Shown one piece after another: positions 6,830 to 15,958 of a stretch of 64,000 nucleotides of DNA. The stretch comes from Methylosinus sporium. GTDB lineage: Bacteria > Pseudomonadota > Alphaproteobacteria > Rhizobiales > Beijerinckiaceae. The stretch is from contig NZ_PUIV01000020.1 of assembly GCF_003113265.1 (NCBI RefSeq), positions 1-64,000 of the forward strand, read 5' to 3'. The position numbers and the translations under genes are program-made. Under the pieces are notes generated by a model, which did not search any database, was not told where the DNA came from, and saw only the letters and a list, made by a program, of their open reading frames with translations. Every line of letters begins with the position of its first letter. The first letter of the stretch is position 1.

Positions 6830-9706
6830 ATGAGCCTCGTCAAAGAAATCGATTACGGCACGCCCGCGTCGAAGTCCGAGAAAGAAGTCACTCTGACGAT
6901 CGACGGCGTATCGGTCACCGTGCCGGAAGGCACGTCCATCATGCGCGCCGCCATGGAGCTGGGGACGGAAATCCCCAAGCTCTGCGCCACCGACAGCCTG
7001 AAGGCCTTCGGCTCCTGCCGTCTCTGCGTCGTCGAGATCGATGGCCGCTATGGCACGCCGGCCTCCTGCACCACGCCGGTGCTGCCGGGCATGAGCGTGC
7101 ACACGCAGACGCCGCGCCTCAAGGCGATCCGCCGCGGCGTGATGGAGCTCTATATCTCCGACCATCCGCTCGACTGTCTGACTTGCGCCGCCAATGGCGA
7201 TTGCGAGCTGCAGACGATGGCGGGCGCCGTGGGCCTGCGCGACGTGCGCTATGGCTATGACGGCTCCAACCATGTGTTCGCCCGCAGCCGCGTCGACGGC
7301 AAGGCGAATTTCGATTGGATGCCGAAGGACGAATCCAATCCCTATTTCACCTATGATCCGTCGAAATGCATCGTCTGCAATCGTTGCGTTCGCGCCTGCG
7401 AGGAGACTCAAGGCACTTTCGCGCTGACGATCGACGGCCGCGGCTTCGACAGCCGCGTCTCGCCCGGCATGGCCGAGGCGTTCATGGATTCCGAATGCGT
7501 CTCCTGCGGCGCCTGCGTGCAGGCCTGCCCGACCGCGACCTTGACCGAGAAATCGGTGATCGCCGTCGGCCAGCCGGAGCATTCGGAAGTCACCACCTGC
7601 GCTTATTGCGGCGTCGGCTGCACCTTCAAGGCGGAAATGCGCGGCGAGGAGATCGTCCGCATGGTTCCCTGGAAGGACGGCAAGGCCAATCACGGCCATA
7701 GCTGCATCAAGGGCCGCTTCGCTTATGGCTATGCGCTGCACAAGGAGCGCGTCACCTCGCCGATGATCCGCGACAAGGCGACCGATCCCTGGCGCGTCGT
7801 GTCCTGGGACGAGGCCATCGCCTTCGCGGCGGATCGTTTCAAGTCGATCATCGAGAAGCATGGCAAGCGTTCTGTCGGCGTGATCACCTCCTCGCGTTGC
7901 ACCAATGAGGAGACCTATCTCGTCCAGAAGCTGACCCGCGCCGGCTTCGGCAACAACAACACCGACACTTGCGCGCGCGTCTGCCATTCGCCGACGGGCT
8001 ATGGCCTCAATCAGGCTTTCGGCACCTCGGCGGGCACGCAGGACTTCGACTCGGTCGACGATTCCGACGTCATTCTGGTGATCGGCGCCAATCCGACCGA
8101 CGCGCATCCTGTGTTCGGCTCGCGCATGAAGAAGCGCCTGCGCGATGGCGCCAAGCTCATCGTCGTCGATCCGCGCCGCATCGATCTGGTGCGCTCGCCC
8201 CACATCTCGGCCGATCATCATCTGGCGCTGAAGCCCGGCACCAATGTCGCGGTCGTCACCGCTCTGGCGCATGTGATCGTCAAGGAAGGCCTCGTCAATG
8301 AAGCCTTCGTGCGCGAGCGTTGCGATTGGGACGAGTTCCAGGATTGGGCGGCTTTCGTCTCCGACGATCGCAACAGCCCGGAAGAGGTCGAGAAGCTCTC
8401 GGGCGTCCCGGCGGAAGAGATTCGCGCCGCGGCGCGCCTCTACGCCACCGGCGGCCGCGCGGCCATCTATTATGGCCTCGGCGTCACCGAGCACAGTCAG
8501 GGCTCGACCACCGTCATGGCCATCGCCAATCTTGCAATGGCGACCGGCAATCTCGGCCGCCGCGGCGTCGGCGTGAACCCGCTGCGTGGACAGAACAATG
8601 TGCAGGGCTCCTGCGACATGGGCTCTTTCCCGCATGAGCTGCCCGGCTATCGCCACGTCTCCAACGACGATGTGCGTCACAGCTTCGAGCAGGCCTGGGG
8701 CGTCGAACTCGACAATGAGCCGGGCTTGCGCATTCCCAATATGTTCGACGCGGCGATCGCCGGCGAGTTCATGGGCCTCTATTGCCAGGGCGAGGACATT
8801 CTGCAGTCCGACCCGGACACCAAGCATGTCTCGGCGGCTCTGTCGGCGATGGAATGCGTCATCGTGCAGGATCTCTTCCTGAACGAGACCGCGCATTACG
8901 CCCATGTCTTCCTGCCGGGCGCGAGCTTCCTCGAGAAGGACGGCACTTTCACCAACGCCGAGCGCCGCATCCAGCGCATCCGCAAGGTGATGAGCCCGAA
9001 GAACGGCTATGGCGATTGGGAGATCACCCAAATGCTCGCCAAGGCCTTCGGCCTCGACTGGAACTATTCGCATCCGAGCGAGATCATGGATGAGATCGCG
9101 CGGCTGACGCCGACCTTCAAGAATGTCTCCTATGAGAAGCTCGAGAAGGACGGCTCGGTTCAGTGGCCATGCAATGACGCCGCGCCGGAAGGCATGCCGA
9201 TCATGCACATCAGCGGCTTCACGCGCGGCAAGGGCAAGTTCGTCATCACCGAATATGTTCCCACCGACGAGAAGACCGGGCCGCGCTTCCCGCTGCTGCT
9301 GACGACGGGCCGCATCCTGTCTCAGTACAATGTCGGCGCGCAGACCCGCCGCACCGAGAACAGCCGTTGGCACGAGGAGGACGTGCTCGAGATCCATCCG
9401 CATGACGCCGAGCTGCGCGGCGTGCGCGATGGGGATTGGGTGCGCATCGCCAGCCGCGCCGGCGAGATCACGCTGCACGCCAAGGTCACGGATCGCGTGG
9501 CGCCGGGCGTCGTCTACACCACCTTCCATCACCCGCTCTCGCAGGCGAATGTCGTGACCACCGATAATTCGGATTGGGCCACCAATTGCCCCGAATATAA
9601 GGTGACGGCGGTGCAGATCTCGCCCTCCAACGGTCCGACCGAGTGGCAGGAGCAATATCGCGAGCTTTCCGAGAACGCCCGTCGCATCGCGACGGCGGCG
9701 GAATGA
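6830..9706 (+). CDS. fdsA: NAD-dependent formate dehydrogenase alpha (catalytic) subunit
   Basis: 958 residues. The NuoG-like N-terminus has a [2Fe-2S] ferredoxin domain (Cys52, Cys63, Cys66, Cys80), a His/Cys cluster and two ferredoxin-type [4Fe-4S] motifs (CIVCNRCVRAC, CVSCGACVQACPT). The molybdopterin oxidoreductase part starts at CAYCGVGCTF and ends in a molydopterin-dinucleotide-binding domain. The Mo ligand is Cys381 in NTDTCARVCHSP, coded TGC, so the enzyme is not a selenoprotein. It oxidises formate to CO2, the last energy-yielding step of C1 oxidation. The ATG at 6830 follows GAGGAGC. Confidence 0.97.
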   Translation: MSLVKEIDYGTPASKSEKEVTLTIDGVSVTVPEGTSIMRAAMELGTEIPKLCATDSLKAFGSCRLCVVEIDGRYGTPASCTTPVLPGMSVHTQTPRLKAIRRGVMELYISDHPLDCLTCAANGDCELQTMAGAVGLRDVRYGYDGSNHVFARSRVDGKANFDWMPKDESNPYFTYDPSKCIVCNRCVRACEETQGTFALTIDGRGFDSRVSPGMAEAFMDSECVSCGACVQACPTATLTEKSVIAVGQPEHSEVTTCAYCGVGCTFKAEMRGEEIVRMVPWKDGKANHGHSCIKGRFAYGYALHKERVTSPMIRDKATDPWRVVSWDEAIAFAADRFKSIIEKHGKRSVGVITSSRCTNEETYLVQKLTRAGFGNNNTDTCARVCHSPTGYGLNQAFGTSAGTQDFDSVDDSDVILVIGANPTDAHPVFGSRMKKRLRDGAKLIVVDPRRIDLVRSPHISADHHLALKPGTNVAVVTALAHVIVKEGLVNEAFVRERCDWDEFQDWAAFVSDDRNSPEEVEKLSGVPAEEIRAAARLYATGGRAAIYYGLGVTEHSQGSTTVMAIANLAMATGNLGRRGVGVNPLRGQNNVQGSCDMGSFPHELPGYRHVSNDDVRHSFEQAWGVELDNEPGLRIPNMFDAAIAGEFMGLYCQGEDILQSDPDTKHVSAALSAMECVIVQDLFLNETAHYAHVFLPGASFLEKDGTFTNAERRIQRIRKVMSPKNGYGDWEITQMLAKAFGLDWNYSHPSEIMDEIARLTPTFKNVSYEKLEKDGSVQWPCNDAAPEGMPIMHISGFTRGKGKFVITEYVPTDEKTGPRFPLLLTTGRILSQYNVGAQTRRTENSRWHEEDVLEIHPHDAELRGVRDGDWVRIASRAGEITLHAKVTDRVAPGVVYTTFHHPLSQANVVTTDNSDWATNCPEYKVTAVQISPSNGPTEWQEQYRELSENARRIATAAE

Positions 9707-9733
9707 CCTAGGGCCGAATCGACGAGCGCGAAT

Positions 9734-9903
9734 CCTTCTCCCACTTGTGGGAGAAGGTGGCCCGGCGTAGCCGGGTCGGATGAGGGTGTCTCATCGCGCG
9801 CCATCGATTGAATAGGGGCCGGTTTCGAGGACGATGGCCTATCGCACGGTCCCTCATCCGACCCCGCTTTGCGGGGCCACCTTCTCCCGCAAGCGGGAGA
9901 AGG
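9734..9903. repeat. Paired inverted REP-like elements between fdsA and fdhD
   Basis: Two copies of the same element of about 53 bp face each other (9734-9786 and 9851-9903 on the opposite strand). Each contains a perfect hairpin (CCTTCTCCCAC/GTGGGAGAAGG in the left copy) followed by a second short stem and TCGGATGAGGG. They fill most of the only large gap in the fds operon. The RNA could form a very large fold, with possible effects on mRNA stability or attenuation. Confidence 0.8.
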
Positions 9904-9927
9904 GGCGCGCGCTGGAGATAGATCTGG

Positions 9928-10758
9928 ATGAACGAGGACCTCCCCGCGGCCAGCATTCGCGTTCCGTGCATCGTGCGGCGCAATGATGCTCTGTCGGACA
10001 GCTCCCGCATCATCCCGGAAGAAACCCCCATCGCCTTCACCTATGGCGGCTCCACGCACGCGGTGATGATGGCGACGCCGGCCGATCTCGAGGATTTCTC
10101 GATCGGCTTCGCGCTCACCGAAGGCCTCATCGATTCGATCGACGAGGCCGGCGATTTCGAGATCGTCGCCTCCGAGGCCGGCATAGAGCTGCGCAGCTGG
10201 CTCGCCGGCGGACGGCAGGAGGTCTATGCGGCGCGCAAGCGCTCCATGGCCGGGCCGACCGGCTGCGGCCTCTGCGGCATCGAAAGCCTCGAGCAGGCGA
10301 GCCGGCCGCTGCCGGTTCTCGCCAATGCGCTGCGCGTCTCGTCGACGGCGCTCGTCGCCGCCATGGATCGTCTGCCGGGCGCGCAAATGCTCAATCGCGA
10401 GACGCGCGCCGTCCACGCCGCCGCTTTCTGGGCGCCGGAGTCGGATGCGCTGATCGTCCGCGAGGATGTCGGCCGCCACAATGCGCTGGACAAGCTCGCC
10501 GGCGCGCTGGCGCGTCAGCGGCTTCCAGCAGCGCAGGGCGTCGTGCTGATGACGAGCCGCATTTCCGTCGAGCTCGTTCAAAAGGCCGCCCGCATCGGCG
10601 CGCCTATTATCGCCGCAGTCTCCGCGCCGACGGCTCTGGCCGTGCGCACGGCGGAGAAATGTGGCATGACCTTGGTGGCGGTCGTGCGCGGCCGCGACTT
10701 CGAAATCTTCACCCACCCCGAACGCATTCTGGAACAGGTCTCTACCCATGTCGCATAA
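9928..10758 (+). CDS. fdhD: Formate dehydrogenase accessory sulfurtransferase FdhD (FdsC)
   Basis: 276 residues. FdhD proteins bind Mo-bis-PGD and transfer sulfur from a cysteine desulfurase to the formate dehydrogenase cofactor. Seen here: the conserved Cys pair in CGLCG (Cys113/Cys116) and the REDVGRHNALDK segment. The gene lies between fdsA and fdsD, the usual fdsGBACD order; its last codons overlap the fdsD start. Confidence 0.95.
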   Translation: MNEDLPAASIRVPCIVRRNDALSDSSRIIPEETPIAFTYGGSTHAVMMATPADLEDFSIGFALTEGLIDSIDEAGDFEIVASEAGIELRSWLAGGRQEVYAARKRSMAGPTGCGLCGIESLEQASRPLPVLANALRVSSTALVAAMDRLPGAQMLNRETRAVHAAAFWAPESDALIVREDVGRHNALDKLAGALARQRLPAAQGVVLMTSRISVELVQKAARIGAPIIAAVSAPTALAVRTAEKCGMTLVAVVRGRDFEIFTHPERILEQVSTHVA

Positions 10759-10969
10759 TTCGGCTGACCGGCTCGTCAAAATGGCCAATCAGATCGGCAA
10801 GTTCTTCGCTGCGCAGAGGCATTCCGACGCGGTGGCCGGCACGGCCGAGCATTTGAAGAAATTCTGGGACCCGCGTATGCGCGCCGGCATCATCGATCAT
10901 GTCGCCCATGGCGGCGCGGGCCTCGACGAGGTGCCGCTGCAGGCGGTGCAGAAGCTCGCTACGAAATAG
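10748..10969 (+). CDS. fdsD: Formate dehydrogenase delta subunit
   Basis: 73 residues, the normal size for FdsD. Typical features are LVKMANQIGKFF near the N-terminus and LKKFWDPRMRAGI in the middle. The subunit is needed for a stable, active FdsABG complex, probably with FdhD during cofactor insertion. It starts 11 bases before the fdhD stop, so it is the coupled last gene of the operon. Confidence 0.93.
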   Translation: MSHNSADRLVKMANQIGKFFAAQRHSDAVAGTAEHLKKFWDPRMRAGIIDHVAHGGAGLDEVPLQAVQKLATK

Positions 10970-10983
10970 CGCCGAGCGGCAGC

Positions 10984-11008
10984 CTTGTCGCGTCTGCTCG
11001 GCGACAAG
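10984..11008. terminator. Hairpin after the fds operon
   Basis: CTTGTCGC and GCGACAAG form a perfect 8-bp stem with a 9-base loop, between the fdsD stop and the stop of the convergent gene at 11018. There is no T-run, so it may be a Rho-assisted or bidirectional terminator. Confidence 0.45.
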
Positions 11009-11017
11009 CGCCTCGAT

Positions 11018-11668
11018 TCAGGCGCCGACATCTTCCGTTGTTCCGCGCCAGGCGACGGCCTCGAGCTGCTGCATGTTTGTCTGACAGCGCCGAACGATCA
11101 GCCGAACGAGATAGAGCCCGAATTGCGGGTTCTGGAAATAGAGCTGCTCGAATTCTTCGTAAGTGATCGATAGCAGCCGACAATCGTCGCGGGCGCGCGC
11201 GGTGGCCGTGCGCAGGCCTTGCGTCGTGAATAGCGCCATTTCCCCGAACAATGTTCCCGGGGGCAGGACGATCCCCATCTCCGAGAGCTCGATCTCGCCT
11301 TCGATCAGCATATAGGCGCGGTCGGCCTCCTCGCCTTTGCGAAACAAAAGCGCGCCGGCCTTCACGCTGCATGGATGCATGAACGGCTTCAGCCATTCGA
11401 CCTTCAGCTCGCCATCCGCCGCGCGCTTCACGCTCGCCACCAGCTTGCGCATCTCGCGCAGCCGCGTGAGGTCGAGCGGAAACAGAATGAGGTGGCGCAC
11501 CAGCACGGCCATATTGCCGCTCGCCGCGCCGACGATGACGCCGAGGAAATTCGCGATCATGGATGCGATCCGCAGGCGGATCATCGTCTTCGAATAGGCG
11601 GAAGCCACAGCCGCCACCGACTGCGTCCACGAGGCCGCGATCACCAGATACAGAATATGATCGCTCAC
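11018..11668 (-). CDS. Membrane-anchored cyclic-nucleotide-binding protein (Popeye-like layout)
   Basis: 216 residues from a GTG preceded by GGAGA. Residues about 1-75 are mostly hydrophobic (two to three membrane segments), and about 90-200 form a CRP-type beta-barrel. The cNMP phosphate-binding cassette looks intact: LFGEMALF followed by RTATA. There is no helix-turn-helix, so it is not a transcription factor. Membrane segments followed by a single cNMP domain match the bacterial Popeye-domain-like proteins. A role as a membrane cAMP sensor is inference. The neighbours (fds operon, transglycosylase) give no functional clue. Confidence 0.75.
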   Translation of the reverse strand: MSDHILYLVIAASWTQSVAAVASAYSKTMIRLRIASMIANFLGVIVGAASGNMAVLVRHLILFPLDLTRLREMRKLVASVKRAADGELKVEWLKPFMHPCSVKAGALLFRKGEEADRAYMLIEGEIELSEMGIVLPPGTLFGEMALFTTQGLRTATARARDDCRLLSITYEEFEQLYFQNPQFGLYLVRLIVRRCQTNMQQLEAVAWRGTTEDVGA

Positions 11669-11774
11669 GTAAGTCTCCAGGCGGGCGGAGCTCTCGCGGA
11701 GCGGCTCGACGCCTCTTCAGCGTCACAGATAGCTTATTTCTCGCGTTGACGTCTGCAGCTTCGGCGCGACAGGC

Positions 11775-12971
11775 TCAGCGCGCGAGCCGCTGCAGCACGT
11801 CCTTGGTGGCGAAGCCGTCCGCCGGCTGCAGACCTTCGCTCAGCTGAAAGGCATGCACGGCGTTGCGGCTGGTGCGGCCGAGCTTGCCGTCGATGGCGCC
11901 GCGATAGAAGCCGCGCGCGGCGAGCAGGCGTTGCAGTTCCTTGCAGTCGGCGGTGGAGAGGGCCGCGATCTTCTTCGGCCAGGGGGCGACGGGCGCGCGC
12001 CGCCCGGCGATTCGGTCGGCGAGCAGGCCGATCGACAGCGCATAGGCGTCGGATGTGTTGTATTTGCGAATCACCTCGAAATTATCGGTGATGAGAAAGG
12101 CCGGCCCCGCCGCGCCGGCCGGCAGATAGAGGCTCGCCGGGCCGCTCGCCGGCAGCGCTTCGCCATTCGCCGCGGCGAGGCCGAGCGCGCGCCATTGCGC
12201 GAAGTCGAGATCGAAGTCGGCATAGTCGAAATTTTTGGGCAGGATGACCTCGAGGCCCCAAGGCAGGCGCGGGTCCCAGCCGGAGAATTTCAGAAAATTG
12301 GCGATGGAGGCCAGCGAATCGAGCCGGTTCGTCCAAATGTCGGGCGCGGCGCCGCCCGCATAGCTCGTCGCATATTTCAGATAGGCGCTGGGCAGAAATT
12401 GCGGCTGTCCCATGGCGCCGGCCCAAGAGCCGCGCAGCCGCGTGCGGGTGACGTCGCCCCGCTGCAGCATGACGAGCGCCGCGACGAATTCGTCCGCGAA
12501 GATCGCGCCCCTATGGCCGGCGAAGGCCAGCGTCGCCAGCACGCGCAGCGTGTCGGCGCCGCCGGTCGCGGAACCGAAATTGCTTTCGACCCCGAGTATG
12601 GCGAGAGCGATCTCGGAAGGAACGCCGCTGCGCTCCTCGATCGTCGCCAGCGGCGCGGAGAGCTCGCCCGAGAGCGCGCGTCCCTGTTGGACACGCGCCG
12701 CGCTCACGGCGCCGGCGACATAGGAGGGGATGGAAATGGTGAACTCGGCTTGAGCCTGTGGGCGCCGCAGCAATCCAGGCTCCACGGTCAGGCCCGCGAC
12801 CGCGGAATCGAAAGTCTCGCGCGAGACCCCTGCGTCCTGCGCCGCTGGCCATAATCGCTGCAGGAAATGCGCGAGATCTGAATCGTCGGCGCTTTCCTGC
12901 GCGGCGGCGAAGGAACTGAAAATAGCCGTCAGGACAAAGAGTAGGAAAACGGCGGGCAATGTTCTGAACAC
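11775..12971 (-). CDS. Lytic murein transglycosylase (MltB family) with a peptidoglycan-binding domain
   Basis: 398 residues from a GTG at 12971, which gives a signal peptide ending in SSFAAA-QES. The SLT_2/MltB catalytic domain spans about 35-320, with the catalytic Glu in LGVESNFG. A C-terminal peptidoglycan-binding domain lies at about 335-398 (CKELQRLLAARGFYRGAIDG). It cleaves glycan strands to 1,6-anhydro ends in the periplasm. The frame is open further upstream with an ATG at 13103 (442 residues), but that adds 44 atypical residues before the signal peptide and covers the irr promoter, so I prefer the GTG. Divergent from irr. Confidence 0.85.
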   Translation of the reverse strand: MFRTLPAVFLLFVLTAIFSSFAAAQESADDSDLAHFLQRLWPAAQDAGVSRETFDSAVAGLTVEPGLLRRPQAQAEFTISIPSYVAGAVSAARVQQGRALSGELSAPLATIEERSGVPSEIALAILGVESNFGSATGGADTLRVLATLAFAGHRGAIFADEFVAALVMLQRGDVTRTRLRGSWAGAMGQPQFLPSAYLKYATSYAGGAAPDIWTNRLDSLASIANFLKFSGWDPRLPWGLEVILPKNFDYADFDLDFAQWRALGLAAANGEALPASGPASLYLPAGAAGPAFLITDNFEVIRKYNTSDAYALSIGLLADRIAGRRAPVAPWPKKIAALSTADCKELQRLLAARGFYRGAIDGKLGRTSRNAVHAFQLSEGLQPADGFATKDVLQRLAR

Positions 12972-13068
12972 GTCGCGGCGACTGGCGCGAGCGTGGCCGA
13001 AAGTTTGTCGCAGAATTGCCCACGAGCTTGGCCATTCTTTGGAATCTTTACACTTTTGGCCATTTTGT

Positions 13069-13097
13069 TTGACACTTCGCTGCGCTGCGTTTTCAAT
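13069..13097 (+). promoter_or_regulatory. Sigma-70-like promoter of irr
   Basis: TTGACA at 13069-13074 and TTCAAT at 13092-13097 are 17 bases apart, placing the transcript start near 13104, about 54 bases before the irr ATG. TTTGGAATCTTTACA just upstream has one half resembling an iron-control element but no second half, so I do not call an Irr site. Confidence 0.5.
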
Positions 13098-13157
13098 CGG
13101 CATGTCTCGACTTCCACTAGGAGCCGCGAGCAGGACAGGATCTGAGGCGAAACGGAA

Positions 13158-13640
13158 ATGACGCATCACCCCATGATTACGAATTTTCGTGCGCCGATCC
13201 AACTCGGAAAAAAGGCGGTTCCCGCCAAGGAGGAGCATGAGCTGAAGGCCAAGCTGCGGGCGGCGGGCCTTCGTCCCACCTCGCAGCGCATCTCGCTCAG
13301 CAAGCTGCTCTATGGCAATGGCGACCGCCATGTGAGCGCCGAAGCGCTCCACGCCGAAGCGCGCGAGGCCGGGCTGCAAATGTCGCTCTCGACCGTCTAC
13401 AACACGCTCAACCAATTCGCCGACGTCGGCCTGCTGCGGGAGATCGCCGTGCAGGGACCGCGCACCTATTTCCACACACGCACCGCGCCGCATCATCATT
13501 TCATGGATGAGGTCAGCAAGCGCATGTTCGACGTGGTGGACGGCTCCATCGAATTCGCCAAGCTGCCCGCTCCGCCCGAGGGCATGGAGATCGTCGGCTG
13601 CGACGTCATCATCCGGCTGCGGCCGAAGCGGAAGGCGTAG
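13158..13640 (+). CDS. irr: Iron response regulator Irr, Fur superfamily
   Basis: 160 residues. The N-terminal winged helix (LRAAGLRPTSQRISLSKLL to VSLSTVYNTLNQFADVGLL) is that of Irr rather than Fur or PerR, and the HHH motif at 112-114 is the Irr heme/metal site. In alphaproteobacteria Irr accumulates under iron limitation, represses heme synthesis and iron-using genes, and is degraded when heme is present. The residues before position 25 are an extra N-terminal stretch without the GCPWHD-type heme motif of Bradyrhizobium. Divergent from the transglycosylase, convergent with galU. Confidence 0.9.
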   Translation: MTHHPMITNFRAPIQLGKKAVPAKEEHELKAKLRAAGLRPTSQRISLSKLLYGNGDRHVSAEALHAEAREAGLQMSLSTVYNTLNQFADVGLLREIAVQGPRTYFHTRTAPHHHFMDEVSKRMFDVVDGSIEFAKLPAPPEGMEIVGCDVIIRLRPKRKA

Positions 13641-13658
13641 CTTTCGAGGCTTGGTTAG

Positions 13659-13706
13659 CGCCCCTCCCTCACCCTCGCGGGAAAGGGTCGGGGAGGGGCC
13701 TTTTCC
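13659..13706. terminator. Shared terminator between irr and galU
   Basis: GCCCCTCC and GGAGGGGC pair into a G/C-rich stem followed by CTTTTCC, between the convergent irr and galU genes. The sequence is similar to the C/G-rich REP elements found elsewhere in the window. Confidence 0.6.
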
Positions 13707-13708
13707 GA

Positions 13709-14593
13709 TCAGCCGAGCAGCTTGGCGATCTCCGCCCTCAGCCCGTCGGCTATGTCCGGGCGCGTCAGGCCGAAGGCGAGATTGGCGGCGAGGAAGCCGA
13801 GCTTCGATCCCGTGTCATAGGTCTTGCCGTCGAAGCGCACGCCGTGGAAGGCCTGTGAGCCGCTGAGCGTCACCATGCCGTCGGTGAGCTGAATCTCGCC
13901 GCCCGCGCCCTTCTCGCCTTTCGCCAGAATGTCGAAAATCTCCGGCTGCAGAATATAGCGGCCCGAGATCATCAGATTGCTCGGCGCGGTTCCGCGCGGC
14001 GGCTTCTCCACCATTCCGGTGATCTCGAAAGCGGCGCCGAAATCCTTGCCCACGGAGACGATGCCATATTGATGCGTCTCCTCCGGCGGCACTTCCTCCA
14101 CCGCGATCACATTGCCGCCATGGGCCTCATAGGCCTCCACCGCCTGGGCGAGGCAGCGGCTCTGCTTGGGGCCATTGCCGAGCGTCACCATATCGGGCAG
14201 CAGCACGGCGAAGGGCTCGTCGCCGACGATCTCGCGCGCGCACCAGACGGCGTGGCCGAGGCCGAGCGGCGCCTGCTGGCGGGTGAAGCTCGTCGCGCCG
14301 GCGGCCGGCAGATCGGCGACCAGCGCGTCATATTCCTTGGCCTTGCCGCGCCTTTTGAGCGTGTCCTCGAGCTCGTAGGCGATGTCGAAATGATCCTCGA
14401 TGACGCCCTTGTTGCGTCCGGTCACGAAAATGAAATGCTCGATCCCGGCCTCGCGCGCCTCGTCCACCACATGCTGGAGCACGGGACGATCGACGACGGT
14501 CAGCATTTCCTTCGGCACCGCTTTGGTCGCCGGAAGGAAGCGCGTGCCGAGGCCGGCTACGGGAAATACAGCCTTGCGAATGCGTTTGCTCAT
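13709..14593 (-). CDS. galU: UTP-glucose-1-phosphate uridylyltransferase
   Basis: 294 residues. Makes UDP-glucose from glucose-1-phosphate and UTP for exopolysaccharide and envelope glycans. It carries the nucleotidyltransferase signature [18 protein letters not shown] at about 14-31, VEKP at about 190, and the GSKLGF tail motif. It is divergent from galE, which uses its product. Confidence 0.96.
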   Translation of the reverse strand: MSKRIRKAVFPVAGLGTRFLPATKAVPKEMLTVVDRPVLQHVVDEAREAGIEHFIFVTGRNKGVIEDHFDIAYELEDTLKRRGKAKEYDALVADLPAAGATSFTRQQAPLGLGHAVWCAREIVGDEPFAVLLPDMVTLGNGPKQSRCLAQAVEAYEAHGGNVIAVEEVPPEETHQYGIVSVGKDFGAAFEITGMVEKPPRGTAPSNLMISGRYILQPEIFDILAKGEKGAGGEIQLTDGMVTLSGSQAFHGVRFDGKTYDTGSKLGFLAANLAFGLTRPDIADGLRAEIAKLLG

Positions 14594-14793
14594 GATTAGT
14601 CCATTTCGAGCGAGTGCGACCCGAGCGCGAGAGCGCGACGCGCGAGCAGGGTTGTGGAAAAGGCGCTAGCGCTTTTCCGAGAATATCCCGCAATGGCGAA
14701 AGACCAACGCCTAGTCCGAGCCGGGCCAGGATTCGTCCTTAACCATTGCCCGTTAATTTCCCGTGATGACGTCTTCAGCAGGAAGAGAGCGGA

Positions 14794-15789
14794 ATGACCA
14801 TTCTCGTGACCGGCGGCGCCGGCTATATTGGAAGCCATATGACGCTCGAGCTGCTCGACGCCGGCGAGAAGGTCGTCGTGCTCGACGATCTCTCCACGGG
14901 GTTTCGCTGGGCGGTTCCGGAAGAGGTTCCGCTCATCGTGGGCGATTTTGGCGATGCGGCGCTGCTGCGCGATATTTTCGCGCGGCATGATGTCCAGTCG
15001 ATCATTCATTTCGCGGCCAAGATCGTGGTCCCCGAGTCCGTCGCCGATCCTCTCGGCTATTATTCGAACAATACGGCAAAAGCGCGGGCTCTGCTGGAGG
15101 CAGCGGTGGAAGCTGGCGTGAAGCGCATCATCTTCTCCTCGACCGCGGCCGTCTATGGCGATCCCGAGCATAATCCGGTGACGGAGGACGAGAGCCTGAA
15201 GCCGGTCTCGCCCTATGGACGCTCCAAGCTGATGGTCGAGTGGATGCTCGAGGATGTCTCGCGCGCGCATGATCTCGCCTATGTAGCGCTGCGCTATTTC
15301 AATGTCGCGGGCGCCGACCCCAAAGGCCGCTCCGGCCAATCGACGCCCAAGGCGACGCATCTCATCAAGGTCGCGGTGCAGGCGGCGCTGGGGCTGCGCC
15401 CGGGCATGCAAGTGTTCGGAACCGATTATCCGACGCCCGACGGCACCTGCCTGCGCGACTATATCCATGTCACCGATCTCGCCCGCGCCCATCTCGACGC
15501 GCTGCGCCATTTGCGCGGGGGCGGCGAGAGCCTCGTCTGCAATTGCGGCTATGCGCACGGCTTCTCGGTGCTCGAGGTGATCGAAACGGTGAAGCGCGTC
15601 TCCGGCGTCGATTTCCCGGTCGAATTCGCTGGCCGTCGGCCGGGCGATCCGGCCGCCATCGTCGCCGCCAATGATCGCATCCGCTCGCGCCTCGGCTGGA
15701 CGCCGCGTCACGACGATCTCGAGACGATCGTGCGCCAGGCGTTGGATTGGGAGCGCAAGCTTGCGGTGCGTAACGAAAGTGGAGCATAG
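14794..15789 (+). CDS. galE: UDP-glucose 4-epimerase
   Basis: 331 residues of the extended short-chain dehydrogenase family. The NAD motif GGAGYIGSHM lies at 7-16, SSTAAVYG holds the catalytic Ser/Thr, and SPYGRSK holds the catalytic Tyr and Lys. It interconverts UDP-glucose and UDP-galactose. An AAGAGAGCGGA lies before the ATG. The pairing with divergent galU suggests an envelope polysaccharide role. Confidence 0.95.
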   Translation: MTILVTGGAGYIGSHMTLELLDAGEKVVVLDDLSTGFRWAVPEEVPLIVGDFGDAALLRDIFARHDVQSIIHFAAKIVVPESVADPLGYYSNNTAKARALLEAAVEAGVKRIIFSSTAAVYGDPEHNPVTEDESLKPVSPYGRSKLMVEWMLEDVSRAHDLAYVALRYFNVAGADPKGRSGQSTPKATHLIKVAVQAALGLRPGMQVFGTDYPTPDGTCLRDYIHVTDLARAHLDALRHLRGGGESLVCNCGYAHGFSVLEVIETVKRVSGVDFPVEFAGRRPGDPAAIVAANDRIRSRLGWTPRHDDLETIVRQALDWERKLAVRNESGA

Positions 15790-15958
15790 CATATATATTA
15801 TAGAAATATTTCGACGCTCTTCGGAGATGGGAAGAAAACGCCCGATTTTACAAGTATTTCTGTGCGATATAGCCTCTAGATAGTGGATGTTGGTAAGTTT
15901 TGCGTAAGGCGGCGCGCGGACAGTCGCGCACGTCCGCTCTCCTTGCAGGATACGCAGA

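Noticed and set aside
7970-7972. Selenocysteine in the formate dehydrogenase alpha subunit
   Set aside because: The metal-ligand codon is TGC (Cys), not TGA.
6770-9655. 961-residue minus-strand open frame opposite fdsA
   Set aside because: A shadow of the high-GC coding sequence; composition is His/Ala/Arg-rich nonsense with no domain.
13034-13058. Irr iron-control element in the irr promoter region
   Set aside because: Only one half resembles the consensus; the inverted half is absent.
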